From Bradyrhizobium sp. WSM3983 (GTDB taxonomy: Bacteria; Pseudomonadota; Alphaproteobacteria; Rhizobiales; Xanthobacteraceae), in contig NZ_AXAY01000002.1 of NCBI RefSeq assembly GCF_000473045.1, forward strand, positions 124,001 through 188,000: a DNA stretch of 64,000 bases, given 5' to 3'. Below, piece by piece: positions 26,414-35,253 of this stretch. Both the position numbers and the translations under genes were made by a program. Each line of letters starts with the position of its first letter. Positions within the stretch are counted from its first letter, which is position 1. The notes under the pieces are model-generated. The model was not told where the DNA came from and ran no database searches. It was given only the letters and a program-made list of their open reading frames with translations.

Positions 26414-27472
26414 CTATTTCGCGGCCCATTTGTTGAAGCGCTCGGTCAGGCGGTCGATGTTCTCGAGCCAGAAGGCGACGTTGATCTCGACCGCATTCTT
26501 GATGTTGTCAGGCGCGGTCGGCAGGTCTTTCAGGACGGCCGGCTGGATCAGGGCGGCGGCGCCCTTGTTCGAGGTGCCGTAGGCAATGTTCTCCGACAGT
26601 TTTGACTGGTTCTCCGCCTTGCCTGCGAAGTCCAGGAACTTGTAAGCCGCGTCCTTGTTCGGGCTGCCCTTCAGGATGACCCAGCTGTCGAGGGTAAAGA
26701 GCGCTCCGTCCCACACCATGCCAAAGTTCTTCTTCTCATTCTTGTTCGCGGTGTCGATGCGGCCATTGTAGACCGAGGTCATCGCCACCTCGCCGGAGGC
26801 GAGCAATTGCGGCGGCTGAGCGCCTGCCTTCCACCAGACGAGGTCGCCCTTGATGGTGTCCAGCTTCTTGAACGCGCGATCGACGCCCTCGTCGGTCGCC
26901 AGCACCTTGTAGACGTCCTTCGGTGCGACGCCGTCCGCCATGAGGGCGATCTCGAGCGTGGTCTTCGGGCCCTGACGTAAGGCCCGCTTGCCCGGAATCT
27001 TCTTGGTGTCGAAGAAGTCAGCCCAGCCTTTGGGCGCGTCCTTCAGCTTGTCCTTGTCGTAGCCGAGCACGAAATCGTAGAGGATGGCGCCGACGCCGCA
27101 GGGATTGACCGACGGCTGTATGTAAGCCGCCTCGCCGCCGATCTTGGAATAGTCCAGCTTCTCGAACAGGCCTTCCTCGCAGCCGACTGCGAGTTCGTCG
27201 CTCTCGACCTGGACGACGTCCCAGGTGGCGGCGCCACCCTGGACCTTGGCGCGCAACACGCCGACGCCGCCGTCCCAGGACTCGTCGTTCATGGCAATGC
27301 CGGCCGCCTTCTTGAACGGCTCGAAATAGACCTTCTTCTGGGCGTCCTGATACGCGCCGCCCCATGACACGACGGTAAGGTCACGCGCCTGCGCGACCGT
27401 GGCCAGCGCGGCGCTGGCGCTGAACGCCGCGGCGAAACCCAGAGCAATCTTGCCAATCTTGCGCTTCAGCAT
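26414..27472 (-). CDS. ABC transporter periplasmic binding protein, PotD-like
   Basis: 352 residues with a Sec signal peptide (IALGFAAAFSASAALATVAQ, cleavage after AQA). SBP_bac-type fold: LTVVSWGGAYQDAQKKVYFE at the N-terminus, GPKTTLEIALMADGV in the middle, and VEINVAFWLENIDRLTERFN at the end. It binds the substrate in the periplasm and delivers it to the permeases. PotD-like proteins bind spermidine, putrescine or related compounds; the ligand cannot be told. Encoded between the ATPase and permease genes. Confidence 0.9.
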   Translation of the reverse strand: MLKRKIGKIALGFAAAFSASAALATVAQARDLTVVSWGGAYQDAQKKVYFEPFKKAAGIAMNDESWDGGVGVLRAKVQGGAATWDVVQVESDELAVGCEEGLFEKLDYSKIGGEAAYIQPSVNPCGVGAILYDFVLGYDKDKLKDAPKGWADFFDTKKIPGKRALRQGPKTTLEIALMADGVAPKDVYKVLATDEGVDRAFKKLDTIKGDLVWWKAGAQPPQLLASGEVAMTSVYNGRIDTANKNEKKNFGMVWDGALFTLDSWVILKGSPNKDAAYKFLDFAGKAENQSKLSENIAYGTSNKGAAALIQPAVLKDLPTAPDNIKNAVEINVAFWLENIDRLTERFNKWAAK

Positions 27473-27538
27473 GGTCCTTGTTCCTTCTTCATCTGCGTTG
27501 CGTTGAGGTTGATTGATGCAGGTTCGCTTGCGTTGGGA

Positions 27539-28648
27539 TCAGACGGGATCGAGCGCGAGGCAGTCCTCGGGGCGAAAGGTGATGAACACGCTTTCGCCGT
27601 GCCGCAGGCTGTCATGCGCCCCGAGTTGAAGCTTGACCATGAACTCGGCGTTCCCTGAGACATCGAGCACGGCCAGCGCGTGGTCGCCGAGATAGATGGT
27701 GTTCTGCACTTTGGCCGGCAGCCGGTTCGGTCCGTCGCTGGAGCTGCCGTCCGGGATAATGGCGACCCGCTCCGGCCGCACCGACAGGGAGGTCGATGTG
27801 CCCGCGCCTGATACGTTGACCGCACGGGCCATGACGGAGCCACCGGCCGCCAGAGTGACGCGGCAATAGTCCTTGTCGACCGTCTCCACCGTGCCGGCCA
27901 GCACATTGTTCTCGCCAACGAAGTTGGCGACGAAGCTGTTCACGGGATGCTCATAGAGCGCATCGGGCCTGTCGATCTGCTGCACGATACCGTCGTTGAA
28001 CACGGCGATGCGGTCCGACATGGTGAGCGCTTCGCTCTGGTCGTGGGTGACGTAGACGACGGTGATGCCCATCGTCTCGTGCAGCTGCTTGATCTCCAGC
28101 TGCATCTGCTCTCGCAGGCGCTTGTCCAGGGCGCCCAAGGGCTCGTCCATCAGCACGAGCTGCGGGTTGAAGACCAGCGCGCGGGCCAGCGCCACGCGCT
28201 GCTGCTGGCCGCCGGACAGTTGCCCGGGCCGCCGCTGCGCCAGCGTTTCCATTTTGATCATGCGCAGAGCCGCCCTGACGCGCGCTTGCGTGTCCGCCTT
28301 GTTGACCTTGCGTACGGACAGCGGGAAGGCGACGTTCTCCTCGATCGTCAGGTGCGGAAACAGGGCATAGTTCTGGAACACCATGCCAATGTCGCGCTTG
28401 TGCGGCGGCATGTTCTTGATCGCCCTGTCGGCGAGGTAGATCTCGCCCTGGGTCGGAACCTCGAAGCCGGCCAGCATCATCAGCGTGGTCGTCTTGCCCG
28501 AGCCCGACGGGCCGAGCAGGGTGATGAACTCGCCCTTTTTGATGTCGAGATCGAGGTTCTTCACCACGAGATGCTCGCCATCATAGGTCTTCTGAATCCC
28601 GGAAAATCGCACCAATGCCGGCGCAGGCGTGACCATGCCGGCTTCCAT
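27539..28648 (-). CDS. ABC transporter ATPase, PotA-like
   Basis: 369 residues. Walker A GPSGSGKTT, Q-loop VFQNYALFPHLT, signature LSGGQQQRVALARAL, Walker B LVLMDEP and H-loop VTHDQ are all intact. The C-terminal TOBE regulatory domain (LSVRPERVAIIPDG; FITFRPEDCLALDP) marks it as a polyamine/opine/iron-type importer. First gene of the four-gene operon, whose order is ATPase, binding protein, permease, permease. Start at MEAGMVTPAPAL; the inner ATG four codons later is possible. Confidence 0.93.
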   Translation of the reverse strand: MEAGMVTPAPALVRFSGIQKTYDGEHLVVKNLDLDIKKGEFITLLGPSGSGKTTTLMMLAGFEVPTQGEIYLADRAIKNMPPHKRDIGMVFQNYALFPHLTIEENVAFPLSVRKVNKADTQARVRAALRMIKMETLAQRRPGQLSGGQQQRVALARALVFNPQLVLMDEPLGALDKRLREQMQLEIKQLHETMGITVVYVTHDQSEALTMSDRIAVFNDGIVQQIDRPDALYEHPVNSFVANFVGENNVLAGTVETVDKDYCRVTLAAGGSVMARAVNVSGAGTSTSLSVRPERVAIIPDGSSSDGPNRLPAKVQNTIYLGDHALAVLDVSGNAEFMVKLQLGAHDSLRHGESVFITFRPEDCLALDPV

Positions 28649-28769
28649 GTTGTCCTCGCGTGTCCCCTACAATGCTCCCAGCACCTCTTTCGAGGTTGCC
28701 ACGAATAGCTTAGCACCCTCCGACGAGAATGCCAGCGGCGCGCGAGGCGGCAGGTGCCGCGAAGATGTG

Positions 28770-30338
28770 CTACATGCCCGACAGCTTGGTCACGTACACG
28801 TTGAGTGTACCGCCGGCTTCCGCGACCACGCGTAGCGTCCTGGAATCGAAGGCGATGTCGGCCAGCGTGAGGCTGCTGATATTGGCCTCGACCTTGACGC
28901 CGTCCTCGCTCTTCTGGAAGTCGGCGATGACGGCCGCAATCTTCTCACGCGCGTTGGCGGCGATCGGCTTCAGGTCGAGCGTCGCCTTCTGCACCAGGGC
29001 CTGCTGCATCTGCGGCACCACTGCGCGGGCCGCGGCGCCCAGCAGGCCGAAGGCCGCCTCGGACTCCACCGCGAGCTGGATGTCGGCGAGCCGCAGCGTC
29101 TGCTGCGCCTGGTCGAGCATCGGCCGGCCCCAGATATGCACGGTCGCCTCGGCGCCGAGCCCGAGCCAGCTCTTCTTCTCCTTGGCCCGCACCAGCAGCG
29201 AGATCAGAAGCCGCTCGCCGGACGGGACGACGTTGACGCTCTTCACCGTGACGTCGACCGGACCTGAGCCGTCCTCGGGATAGGTGTGGCCGACCATCTG
29301 GGCTGCGATCAGCTTGTTGATCTCGGTGAAGGGTACATCGATGGGCACGCCGATGTTCACGCCGGTGCCGGTCGGCGGCACGATCGAGATCTTGTCGGGG
29401 AACGGGCAGTCCGGCTTGGTCGGCGCCGACGTCACGCGCGTCTCGGCCTCGAGGCCAAGCAGCAGCGTCACGTTCTGCGCGTCGACGCGCGGCTGCGCCG
29501 CGATGGCGCGTGTCGGCTTCATCTCGAGCCAGAGCGGCGGCAGCGCGGCCGACGAACCGCTGCCTTGCAGCGGGATCGAGCGGCAGGCCTTGGCCCATTG
29601 CAGCTTCGCGTTCTCGCGCAGGCTGGGATCGTTGCGGATGCGCTCGGAGACGACGTTGAGCTGGTCGCCGACCGTCTTGTCGATCAGCGGCTTCACCTGC
29701 GCGGGCACATTGACCTTGGCGCCCGCGACATTGAGGTTGGTGTCGCCGAGATTGACCTGCGCGCCGAGATTGGGCTCGAGATGCCAGGCGGCCGCGAGTT
29801 TTGGACGCGAGGTGACGACCACGCTACCTTTGATCTCGGCGCTCGCATTCAAATTCTTGATGTTGACCGCGCCGATCCGTTTCGCCGCGTCGCCGCCGAG
29901 CACGCTGCCGAGCGCCTCGCCGAGCGCACCGGTCGCCTTCGACGACAACGACCCCGTCACGTTCAGCTTGCCGGTGATCGGCGTCGACAGCGTCAGCAAA
30001 TCCTTGTCGCCGGTGGCCGACATCGGTCCGCGCGCGGCGGTCCAGCCGATATCGGCGTCCTGCAGGATCTGCGAGATCGGATTCTCGGCCTTGCCGGCGA
30101 AATTGCGCGGTGAGGCCTTCTCGGCCTGGTCCCGGATCGCCGACAACGCGATCGCCACTGGCGCGACCACAATCGAGCTTTTCGAGACCGGCGGCAGCGG
30201 CGGCAGTTGCGCGAGCGGCGGCGCCGAATTGGTCGCGCGCGGCGACAGCAAGTCCATCGCCTTCAGGCTGATGAAAAACGACGCCGCAAGCACCGCAATG
30301 GCGATCAGGCCAGTCTTCAAGTTCAAGGTCAGGCGCAT
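28770..30338 (-). CDS. DUF4403 family protein, membrane-anchored
   Basis: 522 residues with an N-terminal membrane segment (GLIAIAVLAASFFISLKAMD). The long mature domain contains repeated beta-rich blocks, for example ALSAIRDQAEKASPRN, WHLEPNLGAQVNLGDTNLNV and GVNIGVPIDVPFTEINKLIA, which match the DUF4403 layout of tandem BPI/SMP-like segments. Members are predicted lipid- or hydrophobe-binding envelope proteins; no enzymatic motif is seen. The ATG is chosen by the membrane segment that follows it. Ends 120 bp before the ABC ATPase promoter. Confidence 0.8.
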   Translation of the reverse strand: MRLTLNLKTGLIAIAVLAASFFISLKAMDLLSPRATNSAPPLAQLPPLPPVSKSSIVVAPVAIALSAIRDQAEKASPRNFAGKAENPISQILQDADIGWTAARGPMSATGDKDLLTLSTPITGKLNVTGSLSSKATGALGEALGSVLGGDAAKRIGAVNIKNLNASAEIKGSVVVTSRPKLAAAWHLEPNLGAQVNLGDTNLNVAGAKVNVPAQVKPLIDKTVGDQLNVVSERIRNDPSLRENAKLQWAKACRSIPLQGSGSSAALPPLWLEMKPTRAIAAQPRVDAQNVTLLLGLEAETRVTSAPTKPDCPFPDKISIVPPTGTGVNIGVPIDVPFTEINKLIAAQMVGHTYPEDGSGPVDVTVKSVNVVPSGERLLISLLVRAKEKKSWLGLGAEATVHIWGRPMLDQAQQTLRLADIQLAVESEAAFGLLGAAARAVVPQMQQALVQKATLDLKPIAANAREKIAAVIADFQKSEDGVKVEANISSLTLADIAFDSRTLRVVAEAGGTLNVYVTKLSGM

Positions 30339-30480
30339 CAATCCCCCAAGCCGCCCCGACTGGGATTCTACAGGGCGGGCGAGGAGGGCGCTAGAGCGCA
30401 CCGATGGGGTGGAATTGCGGCAAATCGGTTAACGGCTGCGGCCGTGCCGTGTCCGTCTGTTCAGGCCGCGAGCCGTGCAG

Positions 30481-31119
30481 CTAGCCGCGCCTGGGACGGC
30501 GGACTGCTCTCACCTTGCCGGACTCGCCGCCGCCGCAGAACAGGCGATCACCGCCGTTGGATTCCAGCCCTGAAACCATCGTCCCGGCCGGCAGGTCGAG
30601 CTGCTCAAGCACCTTGCCGGTGTCAGGGTCGATCCGCCGGATGTCGCTGTCCTCACCTTCCCAGGTGCCATGCCAGAGCTCGCCGTCGACCCAGGTGACC
30701 CCGGTCACGAAGCGCTTGCTTTCGATGGTGCGAAGAATCTTTCCTGTGTCTGGATCGATCTGATGGATCTTGCGCTCGCGGTATTGCCCAACCCAGAGCG
30801 AGCCTTCGGCCCAGGCCAGTCCGGAATCGCCGCCGCCACCGGGCGCGGGGATCGTGGTGAGCACCTTGCCGGTCGCAGCGTCGATCTTCTGGATGCGATC
30901 CTCCGCGATCTGGAACAGGTGGCGGCCATCGAACGCCGTGCCCGCGTGTGCGGCGACATCGAGCGAGCGCGCGATCTTGCCGTTGGCCGGATCGACCGCG
31001 TTCAATTTGTCGCCCGATGCGAACCAGACATGAGTGCCGTCATAGGTGACGCCATGGACGGCCTCGACGCTCGGAAAAGGGCCGTACTCCTTGACGATCT
31101 CGGCGGCAGAACGCTTCAT
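30481..31119 (-). CDS. beta-propeller protein (PQQ/streptogramin-lyase-like)
   Basis: 212 residues. Repeats of the type GKLNAVDPANGKIARSLDV, DRIQKIDAATGKVLTTIPAP, IHQIDPDTGKILRTIESK and IRRIDPDTGKVLEQLDLPAG are blades of a YncE/Vgb-like beta-propeller. No signal peptide is seen, so it appears cytoplasmic. No catalytic His/Arg pattern of Vgb is obvious. It lies 27 bp after the HTH regulator gene, so the two are likely co-transcribed. Confidence 0.75.
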   Translation of the reverse strand: MKRSAAEIVKEYGPFPSVEAVHGVTYDGTHVWFASGDKLNAVDPANGKIARSLDVAAHAGTAFDGRHLFQIAEDRIQKIDAATGKVLTTIPAPGGGGDSGLAWAEGSLWVGQYRERKIHQIDPDTGKILRTIESKRFVTGVTWVDGELWHGTWEGEDSDIRRIDPDTGKVLEQLDLPAGTMVSGLESNGGDRLFCGGGESGKVRAVRRPRRG

Positions 31120-31146
31120 GTGTTCGATCCCTGTGATGCGACCAAC

Positions 31147-32367
31147 CTACGCTTTTAATAGCGGTCCGGGGAGTAACAAGCCTGTCGGGAATCCGGGGAC
31201 GGGCGGGGTCATCCAGCGGCGTGCCCGGCCGTGTCCGAACGACTGCACCTTGCTCGATCGCGCCAGCTCCTCGAGCGCCCGTTGTACAGTGCGTGTGCTC
31301 ATGCCAAGCGCGAGCGCCAGCGCCGAGCTCGACCATGGCTCGCCGTCGGCAAGAATGGCAAGCACGGCGGCGTGCTTCTCCTCGACCGGCCGCGCCAGCA
31401 CGATGACGTCACGCGTCTTCCGTGGCGCCAGCTCAAAACCCTGCTTGGTCGCGCTGATCCCGGCCAGCGCCTTGAGCTGCGTGCGAAGCCGCCCGATCTC
31501 GACGCGCAAGCGCGCGCGGTGCGACTCATCGACGTGTCTCGCCTGGAACGCGCCTGATATCAACGCCTCGCGCGAGACATCCGCAGGCCATGCCTGCGCC
31601 AGCAGACGGGCGAGTGCGAACAGCACGGGCCGCGTTCCCAACGATACGGCGACGCCTTGCCTGCGCACGACATGATGGAAGGTGTCCACGACAAGAGCTG
31701 TCGAGGTCGCCAGCCTCTCGACTTCTCCGAGCAACAGCGGGTGTTCGCTGCCGCGCGCGATCAGGCGCGCGGCCGGCGTGTTCAGGATCAGGCTCGCGCT
31801 GTCGACCTCGGCGACGAGCGCCGGGATTTTTGCCAGCCGCGCGGCCTTGCCTGCGCGGTCGAGTGCTGCGCGCGCATCTCGTGTTTTCAACCGCCTGATG
31901 GCGATGCCGGCGACGACGAGCTCGCGAACGACCAGGGATGCAGGCGGGAGCGGGGAGACGCCGATCTCGGCCAGCGTGCGCTCGGCCTCGTCGACGCGTC
32001 CGAGCAGGAGCAGACGGCGGGCCTCGATATGGCCCGCATGGGCGGCATTGGCGAGATCGCCATGGCTTGCGAGCGTCGCCCGCGCCGCTGCGAGCGTGTG
32101 CGCCGGCCAACTGAGGTCGCGCGAGACCAGCGCGATCTCGGCCTCAGCCACCACGCATCTGGCGCGCGCGACGGCTTCTCGCGGACCGAAGGCGCGCGCG
32201 GCGCTGCGCAGCAGCACCTTCGCTTTCGCGAGATCGCCGAGCTGCGCCATCGCGATGCCGCGTAGCGCCAGCGACGGCGCATCGTTGCGCAACGCGACAC
32301 GGTTCAGGGCGCCGAGCGGATCGCCGGCCTCTAACGCGCGCGCCGCGGCCGTGATCAGCGATTCCAT
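31147..32367 (-). CDS. HTH transcriptional regulator with TPR-like domain
   Basis: 406 residues. The first 200 residues are Ala/Leu-rich antiparallel helices of TPR character (AMAQLGDLAKAKVLLRSAAR; ALDRAGKAARLAKIPALVAE). A middle segment with LRVEIGRLRTQLKALAGISA looks like the winged-helix of OmpR/SARP-type regulators. A C-terminal HTH follows (ALALALGMSTRTVQRALEEL). It probably senses a ligand through the helical region and controls the propeller gene downstream and perhaps the divergent DUF899 gene. Start at MESLITAAARAL. Confidence 0.75.
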   Translation of the reverse strand: MESLITAAARALEAGDPLGALNRVALRNDAPSLALRGIAMAQLGDLAKAKVLLRSAARAFGPREAVARARCVVAEAEIALVSRDLSWPAHTLAAARATLASHGDLANAAHAGHIEARRLLLLGRVDEAERTLAEIGVSPLPPASLVVRELVVAGIAIRRLKTRDARAALDRAGKAARLAKIPALVAEVDSASLILNTPAARLIARGSEHPLLLGEVERLATSTALVVDTFHHVVRRQGVAVSLGTRPVLFALARLLAQAWPADVSREALISGAFQARHVDESHRARLRVEIGRLRTQLKALAGISATKQGFELAPRKTRDVIVLARPVEEKHAAVLAILADGEPWSSSALALALGMSTRTVQRALEELARSSKVQSFGHGRARRWMTPPVPGFPTGLLLPGPLLKA

Positions 32368-32520
32368 GAAAATCCCGCCACACTTGTTACTCCCACCGCG
32401 CAACCGCTTGGTGCCAGAAATCGTTGACGGCCGACGACGTGCGGTGAGGGGCGAGCGGTTCCGCCAGGCGCGGGATCATCGCCCAGGAGAGAGATTGAGC
32501 AAGAGGTTTGGAGAGCCAAG

Positions 32521-33303
32521 ATGACATCAGCAGACAACGCAGGAACCAAAGGACAGCCCGCCATGCAAACACCGCCGGTGGTGTCGCCGCAGGACTGGGA
32601 GGCAGCCCGTCAGCAACTGCTCGTGAAGGAAAAGGCGCATACCCGCGCCCGCGACGCACTCGCCGCCGAACGCCGGCGCATGCCGTGGATGGAAGTGAAC
32701 AAAACCTATGCATTCGAGGCGCCTTCGGGCAAGGCCAGTCTGCTCGATCTGTTCCAAGGCCGGCGGCAACTGATCCTGTACCGGGCCTTCTTCGAGCCGG
32801 GCGTGTTCGGCTGGCCCGACCATGCCTGCCGCGGCTGCTCCATGGTGGCCGACCAGGTCGCCCACGTCTCCCATTTGAACACCCGCGACACCACGCTGGT
32901 GTTCGCCTCGCGCGCGTCGCAAGCCGATATCGCGCGGCTGAAGACGCGGATGGGCTGGAACATCCCGTGGGTCACCATCACCGACAGTTTTGATGCCGAT
33001 TTCGGCGTCGGCGAGTGGCACGGCACCAACGTGTTCTACCGCGACGGCGAGCGCATCTTCCGGACCTATCTGATCAAGAGCCGCGGCGACGAGCAGATGG
33101 GCGGCACCTGGAACTATCTCGACATCACGCCGCTCGGTCGCCAGGAGGTCTGGGAGGACTCGCCGGCCGGCTATCCGCAGACCCCGACCTACAAATGGTG
33201 GAACTGGCACGACAGCTACGAGCAAGGTGCCGCGCCCGACAAGAAATGGGTCGAGGTCTCGGACGCCGGCGAGAAGGCGCTCCGCGAGGCGGGCGCGCAG
33301 TGA
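32521..33303 (+). CDS. DUF899 family thioredoxin-like protein
   Basis: 260 residues. DUF899 signature blocks are clear: MPWMEVNKTYAFEAPSG, GRRQLILYRAFFEPGVFGWP, HACRGCSMVADQVAHVSHLN, GWNIPWVTITDSFDADFGVG and GTWNYLDITPLGRQE. The fold is peroxiredoxin/thioredoxin-like with a CxxC (CRGC). Activity is not established. Divergent from the HTH regulator gene and overlapping (GTGA) with the small membrane-protein gene that follows. Confidence 0.9.
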   Translation: MTSADNAGTKGQPAMQTPPVVSPQDWEAARQQLLVKEKAHTRARDALAAERRRMPWMEVNKTYAFEAPSGKASLLDLFQGRRQLILYRAFFEPGVFGWPDHACRGCSMVADQVAHVSHLNTRDTTLVFASRASQADIARLKTRMGWNIPWVTITDSFDADFGVGEWHGTNVFYRDGERIFRTYLIKSRGDEQMGGTWNYLDITPLGRQEVWEDSPAGYPQTPTYKWWNWHDSYEQGAAPDKKWVEVSDAGEKALREAGAQ

Positions 33304-33587
33304 CGGAGATCTGCTCAGTCAACGCGGCCGCCGATGGCGGTCGCGATGGCCGGGAGGTCGTCGCCGCATCCCGCCTCGCCCGATGGCTCAGTCTTGCGGC
33401 CACGCCGACCTTCGCGATCATGGCCGTGCTGACGGCCATGATCGGCGGCGGACAAGCGGACATGCTCTGCTCCGCCGGCCACGGACTGTCGCTGGGCGGG
33501 ATGGTGCCGATGTATCTGCTGATGAGCGCGTTTCACTCAGCGGCGTGGCTGCGGCTGATCTCGGGGAGGCGGGCAAGCGGTCGGTAA
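33300..33587 (+). CDS. small inner-membrane protein coupled to the DUF899 gene
   Basis: 95 residues from a GTG that overlaps the DUF899 stop (GTGA), indicating translational coupling. Two helices are predicted (TPTFAIMAVLTAMIGGG; GMVPMYLLMSAFHSAAWLRL), with a Cys/His-containing loop between (MLCSAGHG). No family known to me. The close coupling suggests a joint role with DUF899. Confidence 0.75.
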   Translation: MTEICSVNAAADGGRDGREVVAASRLARWLSLAATPTFAIMAVLTAMIGGGQADMLCSAGHGLSLGGMVPMYLLMSAFHSAAWLRLISGRRASGR

Positions 33588-33605
33588 GCGGCTATCCCGC
33601 ACCCG

Positions 33606-33752
33606 CCTCGTCCTTCGAGACGCCGCTGACGCGGCTCCTCAGGATGAGGCTCAACTGGCATCCGTGACGGGCGGCAAGCATGAATATTCGTCGCGGCACA
33701 CTCCGCCCTCATCCTGAGGAGCCCGCCAAAGGCGGGCGTCTCGAAGGATGAT
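33606..33752. repeat. composite type D repeat, left copy flanking the GIY-YIG gene
   Basis: Starts cctcgtccttcgagacgcc and ends gggcgtctcgaaggatga, with central cctcatcctgaggagcccgc. It matches the element at 34050-34197 in the same orientation over nearly all its length, including the 40-bp spacer with gtgacgggcggcaagcatga. Its right end encodes the C-terminal tail of the GIY-YIG protein. Confidence 0.85.
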
Positions 33753-34041
33753 GAGGTCCGCGCTTCGCCAGTTCATGGAGCTCGGTAAAATCGCCGCGCA
33801 TGAAGGCTTCCTTCTTGGCGCGGCTCCACTTCTTAAGCTTGCGTTCGCATTCGATCGCGTCGGTGATCCGATCGAACCATTGCGAGAAGACGAGCGTCAC
33901 GGGCCTGCGCGACTTTGTATAGCCGCCGAACGTGCCCGCGTTGTGCTGCGCGACTCTTATCTCGAGTTCGGTTCGTGTCGTGCCAATGTAGTAGCTGCCA
34001 TCAGCACACTTGAGAATGTAGAGGTACGCGCTTTCGATCAT
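33709..34041 (-). CDS. GIY-YIG nuclease family protein
   Basis: 110 residues starting MIESAYLYILKCADGSYYIG. The GIY-YIG core is visible: YLYILKCADGSYYIGTTRT, the conserved Arg in ELEIRVAQHN, the Tyr/Lys pair in FGGYTKSRRPVTL, and the catalytic Glu in AIECERKLKKWSRAKKEAFM. It is the short UPF0213/YhbQ-like single-domain form, which lacks a separate DNA-binding domain. The last 14 residues (HPSRRPPLAGSSG) are read from the flanking repeat. Both sides are bounded by copies of the same 150-bp repeat in direct orientation. Confidence 0.88.
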   Translation of the reverse strand: MIESAYLYILKCADGSYYIGTTRTELEIRVAQHNAGTFGGYTKSRRPVTLVFSQWFDRITDAIECERKLKKWSRAKKEAFMRGDFTELHELAKRGPHHPSRRPPLAGSSG

Positions 34042-34049
34042 CGTGCCCG

Positions 34050-34197
34050 CCCGATCCTTCGAGACGCGCGCAAAGGCGCGCTCCTCAGGATGAGGCTAAC
34101 TGGCATCGATGACGGGCGGCAAGCATGAAAAATTCGTCGCCGCACACTCCGCCCTCATCCTGAGGAGCCCGCCAAAGGCGGGCGTCTCGAAGGATGG
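34050..34197. repeat. composite type D repeat, right copy flanking the GIY-YIG gene
   Basis: Same architecture and spacer as 33606-33752: ccttcgagacgcg, ctcctcaggatgaggct, gatgacgggcggcaagcatg, cctcatcctgaggagcccgc, gggcgtctcgaaggatgg. It begins 8 bases before the GIY-YIG start codon (on the minus strand, immediately upstream), so the gene's promoter must lie within or beyond the repeat. Confidence 0.85.
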
Positions 34198-34275
34198 CCG
34201 CAATCCCGGCTCCAAACGAACACAGCCCCGGTCTCGCCGGGGCCGCTCGCATTTCAACCTCGTCCGCGCCTCGCG

Positions 34276-34980
34276 TTACCGAAGCTCGGCGCGGCGGTCG
34301 GTCATCGGCAGCACGATCACCTTGGTGCCGACGTTGACGCGGGAGTAGAGGTCGGAGACGTCGTCATTGGTCAGGCGGATGCAGCCGGAGGAGACGTGCT
34401 TGCCGATCGTGTCGGGGGCGTTGGTGCCGTGGATGCGGTAGACGGTGCCGCCGAGATACATGGCGCGCGCGCCGAGCGGGTTGCCGGGGCCGCCGGCCAT
34501 GTGGCGTGGCAGATAGGGCTGGCGCTGGATCATTTCCGGCGGCGGGGTCCAATCCGGCCACTCGGCCTTCTTGGTCACCGACTGGGTGCCGGACCAGGTG
34601 AAGCCGTCGCGGCCGACGCCGATGCCGTAGCGGATCGCCTGGCCGTTGCCGAGCACGTAATAAAGATAGGTGTTGGGCGTATCGATGATGATGGTGCCCG
34701 GGGCTTCACGTGTTGAGTAGCTGACGGTCTGGCGGCGGAAGCGCGCCGGCGTCTCGACGGCGTCCTGATCCTCGGACGGCGCGGCCTGATAGGCCGGCGC
34801 CTGATGGGGCTGGTACGGTTGAAGCGGCTGCGGAGCGGTCATCGTCGGCAGCGGCTGGAAGAACGGAAACAGCTGCACCGGCGCCGCTTTGGCCGGGCCG
34901 GCAAATGCGATTGCGGTCACGGCCACTGCACTGACAGCAACGGCGCGCGAAAACGTCTTGAACGTGTCCAGTTTGAACAT
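34276..34980 (-). CDS. L,D-transpeptidase (YkuD / ErfK-YbiS family)
   Basis: 234 residues with signal peptide (AVAVSAVAVTAIAFAGPAKA). A Pro/Gln-rich linker (QPLQPYQPHQAPAYQAAP) leads to the YkuD domain: GTIIIDTPNTYLYYVLGNGQ, YRIHGTNAPDTIGKHVSSGC and IRLTNDDVSDLY, with the catalytic Cys200 and its His in HGT. It makes 3-3 cross-links in peptidoglycan or attaches proteins to it; rhizobia use many paralogues. ATG at MFKLDTFKTF. Confidence 0.92.
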   Translation of the reverse strand: MFKLDTFKTFSRAVAVSAVAVTAIAFAGPAKAAPVQLFPFFQPLPTMTAPQPLQPYQPHQAPAYQAAPSEDQDAVETPARFRRQTVSYSTREAPGTIIIDTPNTYLYYVLGNGQAIRYGIGVGRDGFTWSGTQSVTKKAEWPDWTPPPEMIQRQPYLPRHMAGGPGNPLGARAMYLGGTVYRIHGTNAPDTIGKHVSSGCIRLTNDDVSDLYSRVNVGTKVIVLPMTDRRAELR

Positions 34981-35179
34981 TGGTCGCCCCTGTTTGCTTG
35001 GTGATCTTGGTCACCCCGGCACCGTTTCGGTGCTCCGTTGCGTAAAATCACTAACGACAAAACGTTTCGGGACATTTGCGCGGAAAACCGAAAACGGTTT
35101 CGTCGTGGCAAGGATTGTTTCATGACAGTTTCGTGGCTGCGCGAGACCGTTAACGAACAAAACAGCGGGCCGACACTTA

Positions 35180-35191
35180 TGTGACGTCACA
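35180..35191. promoter_or_regulatory. 12-bp palindrome upstream of the glycosyltransferase gene
   Basis: TGTGACGTCACA is a perfect inverted repeat 62 bases ahead of the glycosyltransferase start codon. The form TGTGA-N2-TCACA resembles a shortened CRP/FNR-family site, but the 2-base centre is too short for a standard one. Candidate operator only. Confidence 0.35.
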
Positions 35192-35253
35192 CGCCTGAAA
35201 TATCCGTGGTTGATGGTCCTAAGCCGAGAATCATCAAACTCTCGGGATTTCCC

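Noticed and set aside
32521..33303. Classical peroxiredoxin
   Set aside because: The sequence matches DUF899, with a thioredoxin-like fold but without the peroxiredoxin PxxxT/SxxC active site.
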